Shown here in pieces: positions 20,203-28,672 of a stretch of DNA of 64,000 bases (position 1 is its first letter; the number at the start of each line of letters is the position of its first letter). Under the pieces are notes generated by a model that was not told the DNA's origin, did no database searches, and worked only from the letters and a program-made list of their open reading frames with translations. Location: contig JADJXD010000001.1 in assembly GCA_016715985.1 (NCBI GenBank), forward strand, positions 5,146,001-5,210,000, in the 5' to 3' direction. Origin of the DNA: Saprospiraceae bacterium. GTDB lineage: Bacteria; Bacteroidota; Bacteroidia; Chitinophagales; Saprospiraceae. Both the position numbers and the translations under genes were made by a program.

Positions 20203-21267
20203 ATGAAGCGAATTTCCTTTTTACTTTTCATGGTAATGTTTTTTAATAAAGAGATTGTAATCGCCCAAACGCTGGAGGAAGAAATCGGATTTGTGTTTGT
20301 AAAAGCAGAATACCTTTTTGAAACATCCAGATATGATGATGCTATTATTCAATACAATCAGGTTATTAATAAAGACCCAAAATATAAAGACGCTTTGATT
20401 AAGAGAGCTATGGCCAAGCAACAATTGGGTGCTTTTAAAGGAGCCAAGATGGATGCGTTGCAGTATATTGATCTGAAAGGAATAACAGGGTCGGCAGCAG
20501 CAATTCTTGCTAAAGCTGAACTTTCTTTATACCAGACTGAATCTGCGCTCAATAATATTTCTGCTGCGATTGGACTTTCACCGGAAGAAGCGGAATATTA
20601 TGAATTCAGAGCAAGGATTTATGAATCTGATGGAATGATGATTAAAGCGTGTGCTGACCTTGAAAAGGCAATGATGAACGGTTCTGCTTCAGCTGAAGCA
20701 AAAGCAAGATCATTGTGCGGAATCACAAAGAAACAAAAACCTCAACCGCAAACGCAATCCCCTGTTCCAACGCCCACTGAAGTTTACAGCGGAGACCAAA
20801 CAAATTCAGGTAACACAGAAGGTCAAACTAATGAAAATAGCGCCAATCAAACAGAAAACAACGGTTCAGTCTCTGATACTACACAAGAAGGAGAAAATAC
20901 CAATGAAGATGTAGTGATTGAAGAGAAAGAGGATGAAACCATTCCCAAGCCGGATGATTTCAGAAATATTTTAAGTATTGATGACGATCTGAGTATAGAA
21001 TTGTATGGTCAGGGTGTTGGACGACGAGGGATTACTGAAGTACCGAGTATTTTAATCTTATCAGATGAAGATGGTATAGTCAGCGTTGATTTTTGCGTTA
21101 ATAGTAATGGAGATGTCACAAAAGCTGAATTTAATGCTTCCTTATCCACGATCGCTAAAAAGAGCCTTGTCTCATTGGCTATCAGAAAATCAAAAGAATT
21201 TATTTTTGATAAATCTGTTTATGTTTCTCAATGTGGTGTGATGATTTTTAAAATAAAAGGAAGTTAA
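20203..21267 (+). CDS. TPR protein with TonB C-terminal-like domain
   Basis: 354 residues from the ATG at 20203. I prefer this to the ATG 13 codons upstream because it gives a clean signal peptide, MKRISFLLFMVMFF...VIAQ. Residues ~20-150 form three or four tetratricopeptide-like helical repeats (YDDAIIQYNQVINKDPKYKDALIKRA and similar). Residues ~185-255 are a low-complexity, acidic, Gln/Asn/Thr-rich linker. The C-terminal ~95 residues (GRRGITEVPSILILSDEDG, VSVDFCVNSNGDVTKAEFN) resemble the TonB C-terminal fold, which binds outer-membrane partners. A periplasmic scaffold or energy-transduction-like role is inferred; no catalytic motif is seen. It is divergent from aroC across a 199-bp gap and is followed by the arginine deiminase gene. 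Confidence 0.75.
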   Translation: MKRISFLLFMVMFFNKEIVIAQTLEEEIGFVFVKAEYLFETSRYDDAIIQYNQVINKDPKYKDALIKRAMAKQQLGAFKGAKMDALQYIDLKGITGSAAAILAKAELSLYQTESALNNISAAIGLSPEEAEYYEFRARIYESDGMMIKACADLEKAMMNGSASAEAKARSLCGITKKQKPQPQTQSPVPTPTEVYSGDQTNSGNTEGQTNENSANQTENNGSVSDTTQEGENTNEDVVIEEKEDETIPKPDDFRNILSIDDDLSIELYGQGVGRRGITEVPSILILSDEDGIVSVDFCVNSNGDVTKAEFNASLSTIAKKSLVSLAIRKSKEFIFDKSVYVSQCGVMIFKIKGS

Positions 21268-21333
21268 GCAGTTTTTTAAGAAATTATCAGTTGGATTTCA
21301 GGTCCGATAAATAATTATTATTGCCGGACTTAA

Positions 21334-21366
21334 TTTGTTTTTCCGGAACTTGTTTGCTTATCTTCG
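21334..21366 (+). promoter_or_regulatory. Candidate promoter of arcA
   Basis: TTTG (21334-21337), 21 bp, then TATCTTCG (21359-21366) fits the Bacteroidota -33/-7 pattern with one mismatch in the -7 box. It lies 22 bp upstream of the arcA ATG. Confidence 0.4.
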
Positions 21367-21388
21367 CATCTGAATTAAAAGAAGCCAT

Positions 21389-22645
21389 ATGATAAGTGTA
21401 AACTCTGAAATAGGTACATTACGTAAAGTTATTATTCACCGTCCGGATGATGGGATTGCCCGGATTTCCCCTAAAAAGGCAGAAGAACTATTGTTTGACG
21501 ATATTGTTCATTTACCGCAAATGCGTGAAGAACATGACATATTCAGAGACGTCTTACAAGCAGTTTTAGGAAAAGAAAATGTTCTTGAAACCCAACAGTT
21601 GATTGAAGAAGCGTTTGTTGCGAGTCCGGACATAAAAGAAGAACTCATAGATAAAGTGGTGGATTATGAAGAATTGCCTTCTGATACAAAAATATTCTTT
21701 ATGTCTTTACCACCGGATGAGATAACCAGGTTGCTGATCACCGGATATTCCACAACAGAAGACCATATCTACTTTGATCCTATACCCAACTTTATTTTCA
21801 CCAGAGATATCGCAGTTACTATCAAGGACCATGTCCTGATAACCAAAGCTGCCAAAACTGCACGGTTTCGTGAAAATCTTTTATCCAGGTTTATTTTTTA
21901 TGCCCATCCGTTATTCAAACAATTAAATGTGGACAACAAAATCATAAACTTAAATCATGTGGACAAATTTCCACCATCACGTAGGGGAGAAGTTGTATCC
22001 ATGGAAGGAGGCGATGTGATGGTTCTGAATGATGATTTTATCTTGATAGGGTGTTCAGAAAGGACTACTGATTATGCCATTCAAACTGTCAAAAACGAAT
22101 TGTTTAAACGTAATCTGGTGAAAAACATTGCCCAGATTAATATACCTAATGACAGGAGTTTTATGCATATCGATACACTGTTTACAATTATTGATCATGA
22201 TGATTTGGTTTGCTTCAAGCCCATCATATTTGATGGTGTAAGCTCTAATGTCAAAGTCTTTCGAAAAAATGGAGCAGAGGTCGTGTATGACTCTGTCAAA
22301 AACTTTATCACTCACGAAATAAACCCCAAGATGAACTTTATTTTCAGTGGGGAAGGAGTCTCTCCTTATCAAGAAAGAGAACAATGGACGGATGGTTGTA
22401 ATCTAGTTGCTTTAAAACCCGGTGTAGCACTAACATATGACAGAAATCCCAAAACTGAAATTGCCCTTGAAAAGGCAGGCTATACAATAGTTCATGCCAG
22501 AGATTTTCTGAAATCAGTCAGATCGGGAAAAACAGATCCAACCAATCTCAATAAAATGATTATTACATTACCTTCTAATGAACTTTCAAGAGCAAGAGGT
22601 GGTTCGCATTGTATGACTTGTCCGATTATCAGGGATTTGATATGA
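21389..22645 (+). CDS. arcA: Arginine deiminase
   Basis: A 418-residue enzyme of the guanidino-group modifying family that hydrolyses arginine to citrulline and ammonia. Order of motifs: SEIGTLRKVIIHRPD at the N-terminus, DPIPNFIFTRDIAV (~130), SMEGGDVMVLND (~205), SFMHIDTLFTI (~255, catalytic His) and RGGSHCMTCPI with catalytic Cys408. Length agrees with bacterial ArcA. No ornithine carbamoyltransferase (arcB), carbamate kinase (arcC) or arginine/ornithine antiporter is near, so the classical ATP-yielding pathway is not encoded as a unit here. The thioesterase gene follows after 24 bp and may be co-transcribed. Confidence 0.93.
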   Translation: MISVNSEIGTLRKVIIHRPDDGIARISPKKAEELLFDDIVHLPQMREEHDIFRDVLQAVLGKENVLETQQLIEEAFVASPDIKEELIDKVVDYEELPSDTKIFFMSLPPDEITRLLITGYSTTEDHIYFDPIPNFIFTRDIAVTIKDHVLITKAAKTARFRENLLSRFIFYAHPLFKQLNVDNKIINLNHVDKFPPSRRGEVVSMEGGDVMVLNDDFILIGCSERTTDYAIQTVKNELFKRNLVKNIAQINIPNDRSFMHIDTLFTIIDHDDLVCFKPIIFDGVSSNVKVFRKNGAEVVYDSVKNFITHEINPKMNFIFSGEGVSPYQEREQWTDGCNLVALKPGVALTYDRNPKTEIALEKAGYTIVHARDFLKSVRSGKTDPTNLNKMIITLPSNELSRARGGSHCMTCPIIRDLI

Positions 22646-22669
22646 TGTAATGAAAAATTTGATTTACAT

Positions 22670-23077
22670 ATGATTAGTTTTGATTTTCATAAGCGGGTTC
22701 GATACGGTGAAACAGATATGATGGGTTATCTGTATTATGGAAATTACGCTCAGTTATACGAGATCGGCAGGGTAGAAACAATGCGGAATCTAGGTTTGAG
22801 CTACAAAGATCTTGAAAACGAATATCGGATAATGATGCCGGTGGTTCATGTGGAAGCCAGATTTTTATCTCCTGCACTTTACGACGAGTTATTGATTATA
22901 CGAACGATTCTGAGAGAAATGCCAACTAAAATGATTACATTTGAGAATGAAATTTATAATGAAGGAGGGACATTGATTCACTCAGCAAAGGTAAAACTGT
23001 TTTTTATTAATATGGTGAATAACAGCAGAGTTTCATGTCCTGACTATATGATTGAGAAACTTAAGCCTTTGTTTTGA
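22670..23077 (+). CDS. Acyl-CoA thioesterase, hot-dog (4HBT/YbgC-like)
   Basis: A 135-residue single-domain hot-dog protein. The N-terminal motif VRYGETDMMGYLYYGNYAQL corresponds to the 4HBT signature, where an Asp (here in ETDMMG) acts in thioester hydrolysis. RFLSPALYDELLIIRT follows, as in YbgC-like acyl-CoA thioesterases. Substrate is unknown. The gene follows arcA by 24 bp, and its stop overlaps the TTG start of the YihY-like gene, so the three probably form an operon. The later part (KVKLFFINM) completes the usual beta sheet. Confidence 0.85.
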   Translation: MISFDFHKRVRYGETDMMGYLYYGNYAQLYEIGRVETMRNLGLSYKDLENEYRIMMPVVHVEARFLSPALYDELLIIRTILREMPTKMITFENEIYNEGGTLIHSAKVKLFFINMVNNSRVSCPDYMIEKLKPLF

Positions 23078-24036
23078 AGAAATATCTCAGATTACTCAAA
23101 TATAAAATTAATACATCACCGTTATTAAGTAAACTGATTCGCTGGTCTAAAGTGTATTCACCACCTGGTTTTGGGGGAGTTCCTGTATATTCCGTATTGA
23201 AATTTATCATTGACGAAGCTAATAAAGATAATATTACCAACAGAGCCAATTCAGTAGCTTACAGTATATTTTTAGCTATATTTCCTGCGATTATATTTTT
23301 ATTTACATTACTGCCATTGATGCCCTTTGTTCAGGATTATACGCAAATGTTCAGTGATTATTTATATGGTATGATACCTTTGGATGCGCATACCTACCTG
23401 ATGGGCGTCATTACAGATATTACTTCCAGAAAAAGAGAAGGGTTACTGTCATTAGGGGTTTTTTTGGCTTTGTTATTCTCATCCAATGGTATGCTCACGT
23501 TGATGTCCGGATTTGATAAATCGTACCATATCACCTTCAGGACCAGAAGTTATTTTTGGAAACGTCTTGTTGCATTAAATCTGACATTAGTGTTGACATT
23601 TCTTCTGATAGTTTCTTTTTTTATCATTATTTTAGGCGACAACTTATTTTATTGGCTTTATAAGACTTTTGAATTACCGGAAACAACAATGGTCGTTCTA
23701 AAATTTATTCAGTGGTTTGTGGCTGTAGCATTAGTATATACTGGTGTAAGTATCATATACAGGTATGGGCCATCTATGTATAAAAAGTTTAAGTTTATTA
23801 ATATTGGTTCAATCATTGCAACTACTTTGTTTTTGATAAGTTCGATAGCATTTTCATATTTTATCAATAACTTTGGACGATATAATGAAATCTACGGGTC
23901 TATAGGTGCCTTGATTGTTATTCTGATTTGGTTACAGATCAATGCATTCATCATTTTAGTAGGATTTGAATTAAATGCAAGTGTAGCGGTACATAAAGAT
24001 CTGATGAAATCCGGTCTTATACAGGACGACGATTAG
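23074..24036 (+). CDS. YihY/BrkB-family inner-membrane protein
   Basis: A 320-residue integral membrane protein with about six transmembrane helices (starting near residues 65, 120, 165, 205, 240 and 270). Motifs of the YihY/UPF0761 family are present: NRANSVAYSIFLAIFPAIIF, LSLGVFLALLFSSNGMLTLM, YRYGPS (~225) and YGSIGALIVILIWLQINAFI. Once thought to be an RNase, the family is now considered a membrane protein of unknown, perhaps transport, function. The start is TTG, overlapping the previous stop (TTGA); no ATG in frame could give the full N-terminus. It is likely translationally coupled to the thioesterase. Confidence 0.88.
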   Translation: MKKYLRLLKYKINTSPLLSKLIRWSKVYSPPGFGGVPVYSVLKFIIDEANKDNITNRANSVAYSIFLAIFPAIIFLFTLLPLMPFVQDYTQMFSDYLYGMIPLDAHTYLMGVITDITSRKREGLLSLGVFLALLFSSNGMLTLMSGFDKSYHITFRTRSYFWKRLVALNLTLVLTFLLIVSFFIIILGDNLFYWLYKTFELPETTMVVLKFIQWFVAVALVYTGVSIIYRYGPSMYKKFKFINIGSIIATTLFLISSIAFSYFINNFGRYNEIYGSIGALIVILIWLQINAFIILVGFELNASVAVHKDLMKSGLIQDDD

Positions 24037-24111
24037 ATAATACTTAAATTCCAAATTTCGGTTTAGCCAATTTTTAAATATATTTCATTGGTTCTGAAAA
24101 ATAAATAACGA

Positions 24112-25212
24112 ATGAGTTCTTCACTTAAGTTACCAACTATCGCAGGAATTAAAGTTTATATCCATTGGACTTTCAGTATTCTGATTGTATGGATTGTTTA
24201 TAACAATATCAGAGCAGGACTTGATTCGGTGCAGATATTATGGTCTGTTTTATTTATCCTTAGTCTTTTTCTTTGTGTTACATTACATGAATTAGGACAT
24301 GCTTTGGCTGCAAAACGATACGGTATAAAAACCAAAGACATTACTTTATATCCCATCGGCGGTGTAGCCAGACTGGAAAGAATGCCTGAAAACCCAAAAC
24401 ATGAATTAATAGTTGCATTAGCAGGTCCTTTGGTCAATGTAATTATTATGATATTATTGCTTCCACTGATTCTGAATCATAATTTTAATAACGAATCAAA
24501 TGAGTCGGCATTACTCATTTCCCAACATAATTTTTTACCTATGTTGGGAGTAATAAACATCTGGCTTGCACTTTTTAATCTGATTCCGGCATTTCCGATG
24601 GACGGAGGCAGAGTATTGAGAGCTTTGTTGTCAATGAGAATGAGCCGGGTGAGAGCAACGGAGATTGCATCTCAGATAGGAAAAGGGCTTGCTATTGGCT
24701 TCGTTTTCTTAGGTTTTTATATTAATCCTTTTTTAATATTTATCGGACTTTTTATTATTTTGGGAGCGCACTCTGAGTTTGAAATGGTGAAGTCTCAGTA
24801 TCTGCTTACAGATTTGCGTGCCAGAGACGCATTGATGACTCAATTCAGTTCGTTGGAAGCTAATTCAACTATTGGAGATGCAATTAAAAAATTGTTGGAC
24901 ACCGAATCTACAAATTTTGTAATTACTGAAAACGGTATTCCGCTGGGATTCTTGACCCGTGACCATATCATCAAAGGTATTTCTCATTTTGGTGAAAGTT
25001 CAGAGATCAGAAGTGTTGCAGAAATGAGAATTGTCAAAGTAAACCTGAATAAATCACTAAATGAAATTATGGAAGAATTTCAGAAAAAAATCAGCCCACT
25101 GATATTCGTTTATGAAGGCGATGACTTTAAAGGTGTGATAGATTATGAAAATATCTCTGAGATTATCATGATTAACAATGCAAGACTTCAGGCAAGAATA
25201 GCAGGATCATAA
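24112..25212 (+). CDS. Site-2 protease (M50) with CBS domains
   Basis: A 366-residue intramembrane zinc metalloprotease. The zinc site is HELGH at residues 59-63, within a transmembrane helix; the third ligand is in NLIPAFPMDGGRVLRAL (~157-172). DITLYPIGGVARLERMP after the first motif is typical of the S2P/SpoIVFB-like class with CBS tails. Five or six hydrophobic segments fill residues 12-225. The C-terminus (~230-350) contains a pair of CBS-like repeats that may sense nucleotides. The substrate is unknown; related proteases cleave membrane-bound anti-sigma factors. It starts 75 bp after the YihY-like gene and converges with the ubiX-like gene across 10 bp. Confidence 0.9.
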   Translation: MSSSLKLPTIAGIKVYIHWTFSILIVWIVYNNIRAGLDSVQILWSVLFILSLFLCVTLHELGHALAAKRYGIKTKDITLYPIGGVARLERMPENPKHELIVALAGPLVNVIIMILLLPLILNHNFNNESNESALLISQHNFLPMLGVINIWLALFNLIPAFPMDGGRVLRALLSMRMSRVRATEIASQIGKGLAIGFVFLGFYINPFLIFIGLFIILGAHSEFEMVKSQYLLTDLRARDALMTQFSSLEANSTIGDAIKKLLDTESTNFVITENGIPLGFLTRDHIIKGISHFGESSEIRSVAEMRIVKVNLNKSLNEIMEEFQKKISPLIFVYEGDDFKGVIDYENISEIIMINNARLQARIAGS

Positions 25213-25222
25213 TTCAGGCGTT

Positions 25223-25777
25223 TTAACTTCCCCACCTATAACTGTCAATTGAAAATCCGGCCAGATCAAGTACCCGATCCACAACAGTATCTATGACGGC
25301 TGTAATATCAGCCGGTTTGCTGTAAAATGAAGGTGATGCCGGGCAAATGATTCCGCCTGCTTCTGTCAGTGTTGTCATATTTCTTAAATGTATAAGATTG
25401 TATGGTGTTTCTCTCGGCACGATAATCAGTTTTCTCCTTTCTTTTAAAACTACATCAGCAGCTCTGCAAATAAGATCATCAGAGATTCCATTAGCCACTC
25501 TGCCGATTAGTCCCATGGAACAAGGACATATAATCATTGTTTCAAATCTCGCAGAACCACTCGCAAAAGGTGCCATAAAATCACTTTTGTGGTAAAATTT
25601 AAATGGCCATTCTTTTTCTGAAAAAGGTCCTATTTCAATATCCCAATTTATTTTTGCATTGGTGCTCATAACCACAGCAAGTTCAAGATCCTGAATTGCT
25701 GTCATTTTACGCATCAGTCTTTCAGCATAAACAGAACCACTCGATCCACCAATACCCAGGACTACCTTTCTATTCAT
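25223..25777 (-). CDS. ubiX: UbiX-family flavin prenyltransferase
   Basis: A 184-residue flavoprotein of the UbiX/Pad1 family, which prenylates FMN to make the cofactor of UbiD-type decarboxylases. Features seen: GIGGSSGSVYAERLM near the N-terminus, APFASGSARFETMIICPCSM (~68-88, SxxCPCSM pattern), ADVVLKERRKLIIVPRETPY (~107-126) and GGIICPASPSFYSKPADI. Length is standard. No ubiD partner is in the window. It lies 45 bp after the folC stop on the same strand and may be in the same transcript. It could serve menaquinone-related or other decarboxylases. Confidence 0.88.
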   Translation of the reverse strand: MNRKVVLGIGGSSGSVYAERLMRKMTAIQDLELAVVMSTNAKINWDIEIGPFSEKEWPFKFYHKSDFMAPFASGSARFETMIICPCSMGLIGRVANGISDDLICRAADVVLKERRKLIIVPRETPYNLIHLRNMTTLTEAGGIICPASPSFYSKPADITAVIDTVVDRVLDLAGFSIDSYRWGS

Positions 25778-25822
25778 AATATTTGATTTAGCGATATAAC
25801 AGCAAGAGTAATAAACTGTTTT

Positions 25823-27130
25823 TTAAATAACTTCCGCTACTACAAAAATACTACCGCAAATTAAAATCAGGTCATCGGAAGATGCAGATCTTTCAGCAGC
25901 ACCCAATGCATTTTTGACACTCACATAAGCCTTACCTTTTAAACCTGACTGTCCGGCAATTAGCTGAAGTTTTTTTGCTTCCATGCCTCGCGGAATATTA
26001 GCTTTGGCAAAATAATAAATCGCGTCAGAAGGGAATAATTGCAGAACTTTATCAACATCTTTATCATCCACAAAACCTAAGACAATATGTGATTTATGAT
26101 ATTTGAGTAATGTGATTTCATCAAAAACAATTTTTAATCCTCCTTCATTATGGGCACTATCTGCTATGGTAAGTGGGGTTTCATTTAATTTTTGCCAACG
26201 GCCTATATAATGTGTATCTTTTTTGAGATTTATAAAAGCTTTAGATACTTTATCGAAATCTATCGGAATAATCTTTTTAAGCAAATGAAGGGCAAACAAA
26301 GCTGAAATAATATTTTTTTTCTGAAACGGACCAATAAGGTCGGTCTTTAAATTACTGATTAGCTTTTTATTATCTATCGTGACAGAATAATCAAGAATAC
26401 CGCTTTCTGAAATTTCGTTTATCTTAAGTTGTGTATTCTGATCTGCAAAATGAATCGCTGAATTACAGTCTGATGCTTTTTGTGCAAAAACTTCTTTGAT
26501 TTCCGGCTGCGTCTCCCCAACGATAACCGGAATTCCGGGTTTGATTATTCCAGCCTTTTCAATAGCAATTTCTGCTAGTGTATTGCCCAAAAGATTTTGA
26601 TGGTCATAACTTATATTTGTAATCACGGATAATAAAGGTGTTATCACATTGGTTGAATCAAGTCTTCCTCCCAGTCCGGTTTCTATGATAGCGAAATCCA
26701 CTTTTTTATCATTAAAATATTTAAATGCAAGACATACCGTCATTTCAAAAAATGACGGTTTAATCGCTTCGATTTCATTGAAATATTGATTAATAAAAAA
26801 CTTGATATAGGTTTTCGAAATAAATTGACCGTTTATTTTTATGCGCTCTCTGAAATCTTTATAATGTGGTGAAGTATAAACCCCGACTTTATATCCCTGA
26901 GCCTGCAATCCGGCGGCAATGATATGGCTGACAGTGCCCTTTCCATTGGTTCCGGCTATATGTACACATTTTAAATAATGATGCGGATTACCGGCAATTT
27001 CACAAAGCTTCAGGGTGTTTCCCAGATCTTTTTTGTAAGCAATCGGTCCTTGTCTCTGAAACATGGGGAGTTGCTGATACATGTAGTCCAGTACATCTTT
27101 ATATTTTTCAAATTTGATTTCAGATTTCAT
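25823..27130 (-). CDS. folC: Bifunctional folylpolyglutamate/dihydrofolate synthase
   Basis: A 435-residue Mur-ligase-family enzyme that adds glutamate to dihydropteroate or folate using ATP. The P-loop HIAGTNGKGTVSHIIAAGL (~54-72) is diagnostic. TSPHYKDFRERIKINGQFIS, FAIIETGLGGRLDSTNV (~147) and ISYDHQNLLGNTLAEIAIEK follow in order, and the C-terminal domain has DSAHNEGGL (~325). Length is normal. An exact -7 box lies 4 bp upstream of the ATG; it may give a very short leader. The ubiX-like gene follows on the same strand. Confidence 0.95.
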   Translation of the reverse strand: MKSEIKFEKYKDVLDYMYQQLPMFQRQGPIAYKKDLGNTLKLCEIAGNPHHYLKCVHIAGTNGKGTVSHIIAAGLQAQGYKVGVYTSPHYKDFRERIKINGQFISKTYIKFFINQYFNEIEAIKPSFFEMTVCLAFKYFNDKKVDFAIIETGLGGRLDSTNVITPLLSVITNISYDHQNLLGNTLAEIAIEKAGIIKPGIPVIVGETQPEIKEVFAQKASDCNSAIHFADQNTQLKINEISESGILDYSVTIDNKKLISNLKTDLIGPFQKKNIISALFALHLLKKIIPIDFDKVSKAFINLKKDTHYIGRWQKLNETPLTIADSAHNEGGLKIVFDEITLLKYHKSHIVLGFVDDKDVDKVLQLFPSDAIYYFAKANIPRGMEAKKLQLIAGQSGLKGKAYVSVKNALGAAERSASSDDLILICGSIFVVAEVI

Positions 27131-27134
27131 TTTG

Positions 27135-27142
27135 CAAATGTA
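27135..27142 (-). promoter_or_regulatory. -7 box upstream of folC
   Basis: On the minus strand TACATTTG matches TAnnTTTG exactly, ending 4 bp before the folC ATG, which would give an almost leaderless mRNA. No TTTG is seen at the -33 distance. Confidence 0.35.
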
Positions 27143-27167
27143 TATATTTTGGTAAAAATTTGTTGAG

Positions 27168-27338
27168 TGTGCATACCAGATTACACTTATTTTATTTTAA
27201 AATTTTTTGTGGGAAGGTCGTCCCTTCAGGGAATGAGCCCGCCTGCTCTGAGGCGGGCAGGGGTTGCGGGATGCATTACAAACTTTCATTTAAATAGCAT
27301 GGAATTTTTATAAAACCGTTCGAAATGTAATACACACA
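27168..27338. repeat. GC-hairpin intergenic repeat, copy 2 (MITE-like)
   Basis: A 171-bp element in the divergent gap between folC and the RsmB-like gene. Its core (27211-27274) matches 3501-3590 except for about 26 bases absent here, and keeps the hairpins TCCCT/AGGGA and GCCCGCCT/AGGCGGGC (8 bp perfect). The ends TGTGCATA...ATTACAC (left) and the reverse complement of TGTGTGTATTACA (right, ending 27338) form an imperfect terminal inverted repeat shared with copy 1. Confidence 0.6.
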
Positions 27339-27402
27339 TTTGTTGAAAGATCATCTTCTATTCCTAATTCCTGACTTTAGCTTTTCGTTCCTGCTTTTTT
27401 CT

Positions 27403-27410
27403 TACTTTTG
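27403..27410 (+). promoter_or_regulatory. -7 box of the RsmB-like gene
   Basis: TACTTTTG matches TAnnTTTG exactly, 17 bp upstream of the ATG at 27428. Confidence 0.45.
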
Positions 27411-27427
27411 TCACTTCAATCCATTCG

Positions 27428-28651
27428 ATGATTTTACACAGACCACTTGCTTACACGATTATAAAATGTCTTCAGTTAATATTTAATGAAGGAGAATACG
27501 CAGATAAGGTAGTAAATAACTTATTCAAAACGGACAAAAGACTGGGTAGTAAAGACAGGAAATTGTTGGCAGAAGCGATTTATGAAATTGTAAGATGGAA
27601 AAGACTGTACGCTGCGATTGCCGGATTGGGTTATGAAGAGCAATTTGCTGAGAAACAACTATGGTTATTAATTCATGTATGGTTGGTTATAAAAGGGCAT
27701 CCCGTTCCTGTGTGGGAACAATTTAATATACTTCGGGAAGCAGATATTAATGAATCCTTTCAGACTTCGCAAAAAACACGTGTATTGCGGGAATCTATAC
27801 CAGATTGGTTGGATGCATTAGGTGTTGAAGCATTGGGAGTAGAGAAGTGGGAAAAAGAAATAGCCGCTCAGAACAGAACAGCATTCGGCATCCTACGTGT
27901 GAATACACTAAAAACTTCCAAAAGCGATTTGCAAAATGAACTTTCAAAACAAAATATTGAAACTTCAATCACTAAGCTGTTTCCGGATGCTTTAATTTTA
28001 AATCAAAGAAGTAATGTTTTTTTGACGGATGCTTATAACAAAGGTTATTTTGAAATGCAGGACGCTTCATCACAATTAGTAGCTCCGTTTATGGAAGTTC
28101 AGCCCGGAATGCGAGTGGTGGATGCCTGTGCAGGGGCGGGTGGGAAGACACTTCACCTTGCAACTATTATGCAAAATAAGGGACAGTTAATAGCATTGGA
28201 TATTCATGCGCATAAACTGGAGAAACTAAAGATACGGGCCAAAAGAAACGGAATCCATAACATTGATTGCCGGCCTATTTTGAATACAAAGGTGATAAAA
28301 AAGCTTCATTACAGTGCCGATCGTTTATTGATTGATGCACCGTGCAGCGGATTGGGTGTGTTGAGAAGGAATCCGGATGATAAGTGGAAGCTAACTCCTG
28401 AATTTATTACAAAAATTATGGAAACACAACGGGAGATTTTAAGAGATTATTCCAAAATTGTAAAGCCAGGTGGGAAATTAGTTTATGCTACCTGTTCTAT
28501 ACTTCCTTCAGAAAATCAGGATCAGATCCGACAATTTTTAGCATCAGAAGAAGGTAGGTTTTTTGAATTTGAAGACGAAAAATCAATACTTGCATCTGAA
28601 TCCGGTTTTGATGGTTTTTACATGGCGAGATTACAGAGAAAGTTGTCTTAA
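27428..28651 (+). CDS. RsmB/NOP-family rRNA cytosine-5 methyltransferase
   Basis: A 407-residue SAM-dependent methyltransferase. The N-terminal ~150 residues are a NusB-like helical RNA-binding region (KVVNNLFKTDKRLGSKDRKL). The catalytic domain shows VVDACAGAGGKTLHLATIM (SAM site, ~235), LLIDAPCSGLGVLRRNPD (motif IV Cys in APCSG) and VYATCSILPSEN (motif VI catalytic Cys in ATCS). This layout fits RsmB, which methylates C967 of 16S rRNA, but RsmF-type paralogues cannot be ruled out. It converges with the minus-strand cluster, 21 bp apart. Confidence 0.9.
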   Translation: MILHRPLAYTIIKCLQLIFNEGEYADKVVNNLFKTDKRLGSKDRKLLAEAIYEIVRWKRLYAAIAGLGYEEQFAEKQLWLLIHVWLVIKGHPVPVWEQFNILREADINESFQTSQKTRVLRESIPDWLDALGVEALGVEKWEKEIAAQNRTAFGILRVNTLKTSKSDLQNELSKQNIETSITKLFPDALILNQRSNVFLTDAYNKGYFEMQDASSQLVAPFMEVQPGMRVVDACAGAGGKTLHLATIMQNKGQLIALDIHAHKLEKLKIRAKRNGIHNIDCRPILNTKVIKKLHYSADRLLIDAPCSGLGVLRRNPDDKWKLTPEFITKIMETQREILRDYSKIVKPGGKLVYATCSILPSENQDQIRQFLASEEGRFFEFEDEKSILASESGFDGFYMARLQRKLS

Positions 28652-28672
28652 TAGTGGAATAAATTCATTTAA

